This document shows positions 34,357 to 45,817 of a stretch of DNA of 64,000 bases, one piece after another (positions within the stretch are counted from its first letter, which is position 1; every line of letters begins with the position of its first letter). Made by a program: the position numbers and the translations under genes. The DNA lies in NCBI GenBank assembly GCA_006538405.1, contig BJKQ01000010.1, forward strand, positions 1,612,001 through 1,676,000, in the 5' to 3' direction. This stretch comes from Hansfordia pulvinata. Taxonomy: Eukaryota; Ascomycota; Sordariomycetes; Xylariales. Under the pieces are notes generated by a model. That model was not told the origin of the DNA, made no database searches, and worked only from the letters and a program-made list of their open reading frames with translations.

Positions 34357-35700
34357 ATTGTAGCTCCTTCTGGTGATCAAGGTTTACGATAAGCTTCTCT
34401 CCGTGTCGTCTTGCGGACGGCTTGAAGATCACGTTCGTGAAAGTGGTGGTCATGCCACACACAACCCATGGTCATCAAATTGGGAGGACCTGGTACTTAT
34501 GTCAGGCCATCGCCACGCCAGCACCACAACCTCTTTCCAGCCCTTCTCTTCTAGGCAATGGGGAACACCAATCTTCGGGGCTGAACCTTCGCCATCGTCA
34601 AAAAGTGGGAAGAGACATGGGCCGCGGTGCGCAACGCGGCTTGCATGCGTGAGGACCCCACCAGTGCGCCACCCTGCCACAAATAAAGTTCTGGACGACG
34701 GGTCGCAGTTATCAACTAAAAGTCCAGTAGTCTGTCTCTTAAAGACAAGAAAATAACCAGAGGTTGGCTTCAAGATGATACCAGGAAGCTACCTAGGTGG
34801 CGCTGGCCCAAATCATCGCTTGGTGACTGGGTGCCCTCTTTGCTCCACCAGGAGAGCGCGTTTCGCTCTATCCACTCGGCTCTACTCTCGACCGTCTCAG
34901 CACCGAGTCATCGAATGCGCGTTGCATTGTTGCCGCTATGATGAAGCGTCCTCAAAGACCTACCCTACCATCGCATGAGATAGCGTCGCTTTGCCGCCAC
35001 GATTGGCAGCACACATGCACCTTGCCAAACAACGCGGGTAAGCAGCGGGGTATTCCCGGCAGGACGGCAGGACTGATCTCCAAGACGGAGCCGCACGCAG
35101 CCGCACGCAGCCGCAGGAGCCTCACGCGGCTTTCTGGGGATTTCCCTTTCAACGGTCCGGCTTACAAAAGTCCCTTCCTAGGCTCTGTGTCGAGGCCTTG
35201 TCGACAGGAAGCCCTACAGATGAGCCCACTTGGGGCGAATGTAGAAACATGTGAGAGATATGAAGGGGCAAACGAAAAGATCAGACGTCCCCAATGAGCG
35301 GAGCTGCCTGTTAGCTGTACGAGTCGTGCACGGCTGATTGTCTTCCTCTTCCAATATATGTTAGGTCCAAGGACACAATTTCAATTAATAACTCAACGAA
35401 CAGCCCAACCCGGCAAGAACCACCCGCAGAACGCCACCGCCCGTTCAGGTGTGCAAGTAACACGGCTGATGAAAACGCCACGCCCGAAAAGAGAAAACAT
35501 GGAACAGCTGATGTGGCGGATGATGAAAAAGCCAGGGAGCCCAGGCCCCCGGAACTCGAGCCGCGGTCCGAGCAATCCGATTTAGAACCCGGGGTGGATG
35601 CTCCGACCGGAAGAAGGAGAATATTTTACTTTGTGCAAGAGTCAGAGCTTACCCACAGCTCTCCCCTCAAGAAATCTTTCCCATCTTGTCTTCAGCTTTG
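34357..35700. other. Intergenic, 1.3 kb, with an unexplained open frame
   Basis: Mostly no credible coding sequence. An exception is a plus-strand frame open from about 35315 into the antisense of the exporter gene, whose stretch 35400-35640 has protein-like composition (see findings). Three copies of a ten-base GCAGCCGCAC repeat lie at 35085-35116. Confidence 0.45.
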
Positions 35701-37792
35701 TCAGGCGGGGCTGCTGCTCCCCAGTTTCTCGCCCCGTTGCGCTGCCTTTGACGCCTCCGTCTCTCCCTCCCCCCCGCCCCCCTCGGCGTCGGCGACCTCC
35801 TTCTTCTGCTTCTCGGCTTGCAGGTACGGCTCCCAGCGGAGGAACAGCGAGCTGATGAGGCACACTCCGCCCGCGCCAATGAGGATGCAGAAGCAGTAGC
35901 GGATGGAGGCGGTGACGGCTTCTTCGACAGCAGCCTGCAGCTTGGGCCACCGGACTCCAGTATCGGCGATGCCACGCCGGAAAGCAGCGTCTTGACGTCT
36001 TTCGCCGAGTACCCCTCGGCCTCTACCAGACGCACGACGGCGTTCAGGCTGGCGTTCTCGTAGACGGCAGCGCCCAGCGACAGCGCCAGCGCCACGCCGC
36101 CTAGCTGCGCGAGGTTGTGCAGCGCGGCCTGGTTGAGACGCTCGTGGGCGGGAAGCACGCTCGCCGACAGCGAGACGGCCAGCTGCCAGATCAGGCCCAT
36201 ACCGAAGCCGATCAGCACCACGAACCCCATGGGCTGGCCCTCGGGGGTGTCGGGCCGCACAAGCTGGAACAGACCCGCCCCCAACGTCACCAGCACGCCC
36301 GAGGCCACGTAGAAGGCCTTGTAGTACCGGACACGGGGCAGGATTCCCGCGGCGAAGAAGATGCTGACGACGAAACCCGCAATGAAAGGAAGAAGGCGCT
36401 TGGCGCTCTCAAGCGCGCTCATGCCGTGCGCGAAGCTGAAGTAGATGGGCGTGTAGTAAAGCGTCAGGCCGTAGGCCATGGCAATGGACGCCGTGCACAA
36501 GAACATGCACAGGACGGCGCGGTTGCGCAGTAGGTGACAAGGGAGGATACGCGATGCGGGCGTCGTGAACAGGCAGAATCCCTGCTGCACAAAGTAGGCG
36601 ATTAAAACGACACCGAAGACTGTCCAGATGGCGATGGAGGATCCCGACGACCACGACCACGATAGGCCGGGAAATGTGCACGCCGTAGCCAGCGTCAGGA
36701 AGCTGCCCGCGTGCAGCAACGCGCCAACCCAGTCAACCTCCTTGACGTGCGTAAGCGCTGATTTGCCAGTTGGCAGTCGGTAGCTGGGCACGAACAGGAT
36801 CACCAGGCCCGTGGCCAGACCGCAGAAAGGCATGACGACGTAGAAGGCCTGGATTCAAGTCAGATGGGCGAAGAAGAAAAACAACAAAGCTAGTGGGCAG
36901 GGCTATATCAGAGAAGGCAATGTTCCTGCCTATATCACTCACCCATCGCCAAGTCGCGTGCTCGTTCGCGTCGAAAGCGCCACCAATAACAGGCCCCACG
37001 ACAAGGCCAATGGCGAACATGGCGCCCATGACGGCCTGCGCGATGGCCAGTTTGGCGTCGCGGGCGAAAAGGATGTTGAAAGAGAGAGCGCTGTTTCCCA
37101 AGTTCTGATCAGCGACGGGCTGCTCGCAGGGCAGGGAGGTGGGTCCAGTGGTGAGTGCAGAAATAGGGGGGAAGGGACACGAGGCTGGTCCAACTCACAC
37201 CTGGTACAGCACACTGCATCCGATGGCCATGAGTGATCTCCCCACGATGATGCACTCGACCGAGGGAGCGGCGCCGGCCAGCGCTGCGCCGCCCATCATG
37301 ACGACCTCGAACGCGACGCACAGCGCCTTGAGGTCATACAGCTTAGTGATAAGGCGCGCCAGGGGGATCATGGCGGCGTTGACGACGGAAAAGCTCAAGC
37401 CGATCCACGACAGTAGCTCTATCTTGCCCAGGTCCTTGTAGATCGACACCTGGATATTGGCGACGTTGCTGACATCGTACCCTGTGCAAAGTACTGTGTC
37501 AGAAGAGACGGGTCTCTGGAGGCTGCGTGGGAGTGTCTGATCTTGTGCAGAATGGCAAGAGAGACGGAAGGGAAGCCAACTACCTACCGAGAGTCAAGCT
37601 CATGACAGCATTAATGGCAAGTAGCCCCAGCCAGTTCATGGGTGGCGGCGGCTTGCCCATCATCTGCGGGGGAGGCGCCGACGTTGTTGGGCCGGCGCCG
37701 TTGCCGGTGGGCGCATCGCTGTCCACCTCCTGGCCTTGCAGCGTCTCGGCACTGTGGCTGTTCTCCAGACTCGCACGTTGAGAGATGGCCAT
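35701..37792 (-). CDS. MFS exporter, 14-helix DHA2 drug:H+ antiporter type, with one-base frameshift near C-terminus
   Basis: Plasma-membrane multidrug/metabolite exporter family. Minus-strand exons: 37588-37792, 37201-37481, 36943-37104 and 35701-36848, about 598 residues once the frame is restored. The N-terminus is a cytosolic 50-residue tail; helix 1 begins at MNWLGLLAINAVM, joined by splicing to GYDVSNVANIQVSIY. The 14-helix topology and the VVGPVIGGAF motif (motif C of antiporters) are visible. At 35944-35946 the run reads CCC where CCCC is needed: the frame otherwise leaves the last helix, whose real continuation (KLQAAVEEAVTASIRYCFC, ending at 35701) sits in the next frame. The uncorrected frame runs to 35667 with an Arg/Ser-rich tail. 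Either a sequencing indel or a very recent C-terminal mutation. Substrate unknown. Confidence 0.82.
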
Positions 37793-38569
37793 GGCGTCTA
37801 TCGATGCTGCTGTGCGGCCAGGCTATAGTGGCGGACCGGTTCGGGGGCTCGAGGGCAGTTTTGCTGCGTGTTCCTTGCCGGAGGGGAGAGCTGCTTTGCC
37901 TGACACGCGATCTGGATGGAAACACGAGGGAATCCCGCCGCCCTCATATAAGTCAAGTCAGTCGAGCAGTAAAGCGCAAAGCAACTCGGAGAGGATCCGG
38001 ATCGGGCTGGGATCCCTGCGGCTCAAACGAAAGCGTCTTATGCCGGGATGCAGGCCAGCTGCAGGCAAGGGAGAAATCGTGACACCTCCCCTTCCCTGTT
38101 CTCTTCGGAGCCCGGGTGGGAGGGTGGAGGGGACCAAGTGAGCGGCAAGGTGCCAATGCGTTAGGGTTGCTCACGCACCCGCAGCAAAAGAAAACCAGGC
38201 AGGGCATCAGAGAGCAGGAGAAGAGCTGCGCTGGGCTGCTGATCTGCGCGGCCCCCAGGCACACACAGAGCTGAGCCTCGTTCCGCAGAGGCCCGCCCGC
38301 GCCCACGTGTCACAAGCGCAGTCGCGAAACGGTTCTCCGCAGGGAGCGAGGTGAACCGCCAAGGAGAATACCCAAGATGGGTGGTTGGCGTAGTAATAGG
38401 GCTGATAAGAGGAACCCCAGCGGCAGTGCAGTGCTGTGCAGTGCTCTGTGTGTGTGCGGTTGCGAAGGCGGTTCCCGAGCAGCTCGGCGGCGGTGTTGGT
38501 GATGACCGCAGCGGCGGCCGCGCGGTGAATCACAATCCAGGCGAATCTGACGGACAACACGTCGCCCTG

Positions 38570-38609
<40 letters not shown>

Positions 38610-41600
38610 AGAGACCAACAAGAGGGCCAAGCTAGGGTAACGGCGAGACCACCCACCGGCATCATTTGGTCGCATGTGCTCAGGCTTTGTACGTGTGTTA
38701 TTGTCAACATCCTGGAGGCCGGCCCTGTAATTGCCGGCCTCCTTCCAGACCCAAAGGACACAATGAGGTAACAGTGCGCCGCTAGGCTTCCTAGTCGCAA
38801 CGGCCAGGGAAGCCGGTGCCGATCTGCTAGGGGATGTGGATGGGGGATGGATGGGACGTCGTGCTGCCACGAGAGCGGCACTAAGTAGGCACGTAGGGGC
38901 AGCACTAACAAGCACGGAGTAAAAGCCCGATAGTGGAAGCAGAGAAGCCGAGAGATCCACGCGTCCTCGCAAAAGCCCACTACAACGCAGCTCGCTTTGC
39001 GGAGCGCACCAACTCAGGCAGCAGCCACACCGCCCATCGTCGCCCGAGCAGCGCAGGCCCTGTGCCTGGCGGACGCGGTGCCTGCGTGCGGCGCCATCTG
39101 GGACCCGGTGCCGGGCTGGCCTTGAGTTACCTCACGTTCCAGGTCGAGGGATGTGCGTGCAGGCGTGCGTGTGTGCGCATGTGCGTGTGTGACACAGGGT
39201 CCGGCGACCCACCAGGTCAGGATGACCCCAGCAGCAGAGAGCAAGGCTTGGAAGTTCGTTCATGAAAAGAACGACCGAGACACTGTTTCGGGGCAGAGAA
39301 GGACGTGAAGGGGAAGCGGAAGAGCCAGGCACGCACGGCACAACGTGAGAGTCTCCTCGGGACGGATGGAGTATACTGTACGGGTGGTGTGCGGACATGG
39401 TGGAGAGTAGGATCGCGTCTATACGCAGTCTGGACGCAGTCTGATGAAGAGCCGCATGAGACGGCGCCAACAAGGGCAACGAGTAGCAGACGGCGCGACG
39501 AATGCAAACGCGCCAGGAAACGGCGCGGCCTTGGGCAAACAGCTGCAGTGCTGCCCCCTTCCAAATGGAGTCCCACGTGGAGAAGTCCGTCCATGTCGGG
39601 CGGCATAGCCAAGGGGAGGATCCCTCCCGTCGGCTGGCTGCAATGATGCATTCTGTTTATGTTGATTAGTTCAGCGCAGCTCAGCTTGCAACCCCATGCC
39701 GCCTCCGCTCGCACATGTTCCCGGTGCTCATCGAAGTCGATGCACGGGCTGGTTGGACACCTTTTTCTTGACTGAGAGTACCCAAAGTGGCAGGAAGTGA
39801 ATGCCCAAGGTGGGTGTCCTCTCTCTCACCCTGCCACACTCCTGCTTTCACGCACTGGCGACTTCAAACGGCTGTAAGCAGAGCAACACCACCGTCCTGC
39901 TCGCTCCAGGATCCATTGTCAGCTTCATGGCCATGAGCGTGTGAGAAGGGTGGGTAGGTGGGAAAAGTATCTCTTGAGCACTAAGGAAGCTCGCATGGGC
40001 TGGCTGTGTTTGTTGGCGCTGCGGATACGGCAATGGATACGGTGATGGGTCCCATCCCATGATGCCCCCATACGAGTATGATGCAAGGCGAAGTGCGATC
40101 AAAGTGACGACGGTGCTGACGGGCTGCGTTTGGCGTCGTCCCATTCGCGCCCGAAAGTCCACTGTGGGCCTTGCGCGGCTAGAACCCAGCCATGTGGTGG
40201 CCCTTATCAGGGTAGAGTATACCCGTGCCCATGCCCGCGCACGACCGATGTCCATCGCCAAAGACTCCAAAGCTGCAGGGCTGCGTTGCCATCCTGTTAC
40301 CGTCGCCCGCAGTGTCGCCGTTTCTGGTGCTATCCGTCCTCGGTTAGCTGCTCGCCTTGTGCCGGCCGACCGCTGCCATAAACTCGCAGCCGCCGCAACG
40401 GCAAACGTCGACATGGTTGGCCCGGCCCCATCGTGGCAGAGCAATGACCACTCCATGTCAGATGCATGCAGCTCGTCTGACGCTCGCCTGTCCGCCCACG
40501 GTGCTAAAATTGGACTCATTCGTTTGGCCCTACGGACTCGGGCCAAGAGCTGCGCCCGGCATGGTTCAGCTGCTGCTGCTGCCAATGGTTGATTACTCGT
40601 AGCAGTGTCCGCCCCGGTGCACCCGATCAAAGCAGTCGGTCGTGGTCTTAATTGTGGTCGTACAGTGCTTTATTTCCGGAACGCCGAATCCTCGTGATGA
40701 CCATGGCTCGAGAGGCGACGTCGTGCGGTTGGTACTCGTAGGTTGCGGCCCAATTAGTCTCCAAGAATTAATGGTGGGCTTGCATGCGTCTGGCGACAGG
40801 GCTGCGTGTGATACTGTGCGAGTACTCGTACAGAGCAGACCGGGTCCTCTGCTCCACCACCAACCACCAACCATCAAATCCGACTTAAGCGGGAGATGGA
40901 GCGCGGGCCAATCGAGACATGTGCCACCGTTGCCCAAGCCGTTGACAAGATTTGACCAGGGGCGCGAAGGTTGTATGGCGTCGCTCATTAGCCGGCAGGG
41001 CAAGGGGAGGGAGAAAAAGGGAGCTTTCAGCCTGGAAGCGGTGCCGTCCTCGTGCTCCGCCGGCACTGGTTGGAACCCATACTCGTGCGAGTATCACGGC
41101 GATTCCAGATCGAGGACGCCACTGTTTAGACGCTGCAATGCCCGTCGATTGTCCCACTTGCCGAGCGCTGATTGATCGGCCGACTGCCCATGCCGTAGCT
41201 GGGCTGAGCTCCCAGTAAGCCCCGCCTGCTGGGGAGGCCCTCGATGGCTGGGGTATATCGGGGCTGATATCGAGCGCGATCGATAAGAGAGGGTCGGACA
41301 GTGGGCTCCTGTTGTGCAGCAGCGGCCAGGAGAGGGCGATGGGTTGGCTGGGTTAGTTGAGTTGGTCGGAGTCCATCTCATGTCGAGCAAGGTCATCTCG
41401 CTTCGCTGCGTAGTGACCAGGGGCGAGACCGGGCAGACAGAATCTACTCCTGCTCGACGGGGTGACTCGAATTGGATCGGACGGCCGGTGGACTCGAACC
41501 TGGGATGAAAGATGGCCGACAATGCATCGTACGAGTAGCAGAGGAGAGATCTGATGGATACCTCCTACCTTACCTAAGGTTAGGTATCCAACACCGTCCC

Positions 41601-42807
41601 CGGACTGAGGTTTGTAAGGAAGTGAGAACCGACTCGAGTGCCCGCGCTCCTTCCTGATTCCGGGCATGAACATTCCAGTTTGATGTTAAATGGACTGCAT
41701 CATACGTGTACTAAACCCCCGTTAACACCTACCGTACCTACCTCCTTTCAATGTTACGTACAAGACCTTTTTTAGGTATGGGCATCGGGTAGTTCCTTTA
41801 GGTACTCGTACCTGAGGATTTTAAGGCGGGTTCAAGTCGACGTGCAGAAGTATTTGTACTGTCCATCCATACCTTACCTTACCTACCTCCATTACTCGTG
41901 GATCAGGCAAGGCCGACCTTTGGCAGGCGAAAATGGAGGTTTCACGTCACTGAGATGGATGCCGACGCAACGCGGGCGCGGGGCTCTCGGCCAGCTCCCC
42001 ACTTCCCCGCCGACAATGCCACGAGAACCGAACAGACAACCATCTTCGACATCGCGAGCACACGAAGACGCACACGACGACGCACGCGCGCAAGCACATG
42101 CACACGCGACCCTTTCGATTCGCCTGCCCTCAATTCTCCCTGCTGGTCCAGCTAGTTAGCTCTCCGCCGCCGCCGCCCGCATCTAATAAACCCCTCCGCT
42201 ACCGGCGTGCCCCTCCATCATCGACGCCCAAACTCGACGCCGACGTCCCTGCAGTTCCCGCATCGCACCACGACGCATAACACATCGTGCATTGCGCCTT
42301 GCATTGCGAAGGTAGCCTGCGTAGCACACGGCTTCGCAACATACATACATACACCCACACGCCCACATACGGTCGCAGGCACAGGCGCATTTCAGCTTCC
42401 GCGACGCAACGCTGCGCGGAGCGAACCGACGCAACCCAGGGGGACGCGGAGAACGACGCAGGGAACAACGCCACGAGTGTATACGCGCGCGGGAGACACG
42501 AGTGTGTGCAGGGTGCCCGTCAAGGCAGCCGCATCCAGGGGCCGTCTGCATCGCGTGCACATCAGAAGCAGGAGCAGGAGCAGAGCCGGCCCGGGGGATC
42601 GCCCACGCAGATCCGACAAAGCCGGGACTTGCAAGCCCACCGCTGCAACGCAACGCCAACACGAGGCTCGTTCCGCGCCAATAGGCAAGGGCGGAAGAGA
42701 AGGAGGCGTGCGTGACTGACGCAGACGGGCTGACAAGTCGGCCGAAGCGAGAAAACGCCACGGGAAGACAGTGCGCGGTAGGGTGTGCGAGGAAACCCAG
42801 AGCAGCC
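37793..42807. other. Gene-free region, 5.0 kb
   Basis: No gene supported. Open frames such as minus 38207-38980 and minus 39848-40630 are low-information. The region carries a (CT)n repeat at 38574-38603, six exact TACTCGTA/TACGAGTA copies (40071, 40594, 40733, 40823, 41530, 41803), an inverted TTACCTAAGGTTAGGTA element near 41573, and the CA-rich leader of the thioesterase gene after 42030. Confidence 0.5.
38574..38603 (+). repeat. (CT)n microsatellite
   Basis: About 15 CT units, non-coding. Confidence 0.9.
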
Positions 42808-43704
42808 ATGGACGACAACCCGGCGCTCATCTACGACAGCCCCAAGCGGCTCGGCCCCGATGGCAGGCGGCCGGCTCCGCTAGTCCTCGTCCACGACGGC
42901 GGCGGCACCACCTTCAGCTACCACTGCCTCGAGCCGCTGGGCCGTGAGCTGTGGGCCATCGGCAACCCGCGCTTCGAGCGAGGCGGCTTCTGGGAAGGGG
43001 GCCTGCCCGAAATGGCGCGCCACTACATCTCCCTGCTCGGCCGTGCCATGCCCCGCGGCGGCGACATCCTCCTCGGCGGCTGGTCTCTCGGCGGCTTGCT
43101 GTCCCTCGAGATGGCCCACCAGATGGCCGTCGCCGAGAGCCCCGCCCCGCGCTTCCGCATCCTCGGCATGGTCTGGGTCGACAGCGTCTGCCCCCGCCAG
43201 CTGTCCGGCCACCCACCCGAGGAAGACCTTCCAGACGGGCCCACGCTGCCTCCCCCGCCGAGCTTGCCGCCATGACGACGCGCGACAAGGTGAACCTCAA
43301 CATGGCCAACGCGCGCATCATGGTCTCGAGGTGGGCTGCGCCGAGGTGGGTGCTGGGCGAGGCGTCGCCGCCCTCCACCATCCTGCTCCGGGCCCGTGAC
43401 CACGTCAACAACGACGCGGACGCCTGGGTCGACCTCGTGCGCTCCCAGCGCTTTCTCGGCTGGGAGTCGTACAACACCGAGCACGGCGAGTTCCTCAAGG
43501 ACGCCATGGATGTGCGTGGCGGCCACTTTGAGGTCTTCGAGTTTGACAAGGTGTGTTTCTCTTCGCCACCCGAGTACTCCCCTGCTGCCTTCTTTTTGTT
43601 TTTTGTCTCGGGAGCCGCCCTGACCCGATGCAACCCCGCAGATCCCCGACATCAGCAAGTCCATAGCCAATGCCGCCAGAAGCGTAGAGAGGTGGGCACG
43701 GTAG
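42808..43704 (+). CDS. Stand-alone thioesterase-type alpha/beta hydrolase, with one-base frameshift
   Basis: Resembles the thioesterase domains of polyketide and peptide synthases but stands alone. Exons are 42808-43550 and 43642-43704; with the frame restored the protein has 268 residues, normal for the family. The opening PLVLVHDGGGTTFSYHCLEP forms the oxyanion region, GGWSLGG at 90-96 holds the nucleophile Ser93, and WVDSVCP follows the next strand. A His for the triad is likely in the RARDHVNNDAD region. After residue ~150 the frame breaks: CCCCC at 43252-43256 needs one more C to continue into AELAAMTTRDKVNLNMAN; without it a stop comes at 43273. Splicing cannot explain this. It ends 282 bases from the convergent SDR gene. 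No polyketide synthase lies in the window, so its partner is unknown. Confidence 0.83.
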
Positions 43705-43986
43705 ACACGAGAAGAGCCCGCGGTTCATGGACCTTTATTTCTATATTGGTGCAAGAAGAGACTGGCCTGGGCACGATAATGCAGAGACTGGGGCACCATA
43801 GCAAAGGGACCTGGGCGGCTTGCATTGGTATCAAGTTACACAGCCCGCATAGGGAATCCGAGACAAATCAAGCTAGAGGCGGATGTCAATATAGACCTCG
43901 ATACACGACCGATATCCTTTGCCCTCGTTCGCGGTCAGGACAACTCGCCCCCGTTCACCCCATCCTTGCCCCGTCTCGCCGACTGC

Positions 43987-44957
43987 CTACTTCAGGAAAG
44001 GTACCAGCGCCTTCTTGATGACGAGCTGGTGCTCCTCGAAGATGTCCTGTCGGCGCTGCTCCCACCCGCCGTCGTCGAACCAGGGCTCGGCCTGGGCGCC
44101 GACGACGACGTTGTTGGAGCGGATGTCCGGGCTGGCCGCCGCCGCCGACTCGCCGAGCTTGGCGTACAGCGCGTCGGTGAAGGCCGCCAGCGGCATGCCG
44201 ATCTCGCCGCCGTTGACCATGTCGGGCTGGTGGCGCTCGTCGTGCAGCTCGGTGCGCACCGCGGGGGGAAGACCTCGACGAGCCGGACGTCGCCCCTCTG
44301 CCCTCCCTTCCCGGCGGCGTCGTCGTCCGCGTCCTCGAGCTGCTTCCGCACCGCCGTCACCCAGCTGTGCAGCGCCGCCTTGCTGGCGTTGTACCCCGGC
44401 GTGCGCGTCAGGTAGGGGACGAGCCCTAGCTGGGCGCCGACGAAGATGAGGTGCGGGTGGTGGTGGCGGCGCCGCCCCGGCTCTTGCTCTTGTCCTTGCC
44501 CTTGCCCTTGCTCTGCCCCAGCTCCCGCCCCCTTCGCCCTCTTCCCCAGCGCCTGCAGGTGCGGCAGAAACGCCGTCGCGACGCGCACCGCGGCCGTGTA
44601 GTTGGTCGCGAGCTCCTCCTCGAACTGGGCCATGTCCACCTGGCCGCCGGCCGCCGCCGCCTTGCCAAAGTCAAAGGCCCGCTGCACGCCCGAGTTGACC
44701 ACGACGCAGTCGACGTCGGCGTGCTCGGCCAGGACCTCCTCCGCGAAGCGCGCCACGGCCGAAGGGGCCAGGACGTCCAGCTCGCGCACGCCAACGAGCC
44801 CCGTGCCCGCGAACCTGGCCGCAAAGGCGTCGAGCCGCTCGCGCCGCCGGCCCGCCGCCACCACAAACGTGCCCTCCCGCACCAGACGCTCAGCCAGGTC
44901 CAGGCCAATGCCCGAGGTCGCACCGATCACGACCGCCTTTCGGTAGATGGGCGCCAT
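43987..44957 (-). CDS. Classical short-chain dehydrogenase (DltE-like), with one-base frameshift
   Basis: Single-exon gene, 323 residues once the frame is restored. The nucleotide loop is GATSGIG at 12-18, and the active-site pair is Tyr/Lys in YNASK. The expected catalytic Ser about 13 residues before the Tyr is not evident: the strand reads IFVGAQLGLVP where related enzymes have a Ser-Ser pair. A low-complexity insert rich in Gly, Gln and His (about residues 165-195) precedes that strand. At 44263-44268 six G's (C's in the gene) must be seven for VEVFPP to continue into AVRTELHDE and on to the proper end at VPFLK (stop 43987). The uncorrected frame instead reads through into a Ser/Arg-rich tail. 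Start 44957 places GATSGIG at the usual distance from the N-terminus. Substrate unknown. Confidence 0.82.
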
Positions 44958-45817
44958 GGTGGTTCTGTGTCTTCTTGTGTGGGTGGTGAAGGTGGTCAAG
45001 GTGCAGACTTCAGTGGTGTTCGGGAAAGGCAAAGCGGGGTTAAAAGGGTACAGCACGATGACGCTTGCAGTTGTGTGTTGTTGATTGACCGGTAGCCCGA
45101 TTGGAAGATCGCGTAAAGAGCAAAAAAAAAAGGTAATGTCTCAGGAAGTGGAAGAAAATCTTCGCCCGTCCGTTCTTGTCGCGACTGCTGTCTGATGAGA
45201 ATGTCCTTTCGTTTTGGTGACGCAGTGCGGCTCTTATGTGAAGGCGTGGTGAGGGCTTCTGCGCAAGACAGGCTGCTCCTCGCGCCCTAAGACGGAGATA
45301 GCGCGCCCACGTCTTCGTCGTGCGGTGCCCCATGCTAAAGCTTAACTCCAGCGCGAGCCAGCCCTCATGGCTTTAACCTGGCGGAAAGACGCGAGCGCCC
45401 ACGCGCCGGCCAAGACGCTGAGGTTTGGAAACCCGCCTCCTGTTACGGCAATTTATCCCGGTTTACCACGCCCACGGCCGGCACAATTTGTCGGTGGTGC
45501 ACCTCGAAGTCAGAGGGGACACCGCACTCCGAAACAGTCGTCTTCACAAATACAATGAGCGCCGAATGCTGGGGGATTACGCGAAAGAACCTTTTCCTTG
45601 GTATAAAGTTTATGAGACAAGAAGCGCACTGAGCCAGCGTGCGCATATTCTGTGGCCGCTTGCTCCTCTCCACCACCCATACATCTCTACAAGCAAGCCT
45701 TGGAATTAATGAGCAATCAGCATTGGTCGCTCCCATATACAATTCTCTTCTTCCTAACCTCGTCCTCCAGCCTCAGAGCAACGCCCAAGAATGGCGCAAT
45801 GTGTGTGCTCTTTAGGT
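44958..45817. other. Intergenic, 0.86 kb: SDR promoter and PIP5K 3' region
   Basis: No gene seen. The part next to 44958 is the leader and promoter of the minus-strand SDR gene, with an A-rich run at 45121-45132. Confidence 0.5.

Noticed and set aside
35667..35940. Arg/Ser-rich C-terminal tail of the DHA2 exporter as written
   Set aside because: The adjacent frame encodes the expected last membrane helix and tail; the written tail is the product of the one-base shift.
39848..40630. 260-codon minus-strand frame
   Set aside because: No recognisable motif and unusual residue mix; it contains copies of the intergenic TACTCGTA-type word, which is absent from all credible genes.
41480..41540. GGTTCGAGTCC-like box on the minus strand suggesting a tRNA gene
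   Set aside because: The flanking bases do not form a T-stem, and no A box or acceptor stem is found at the right distance.
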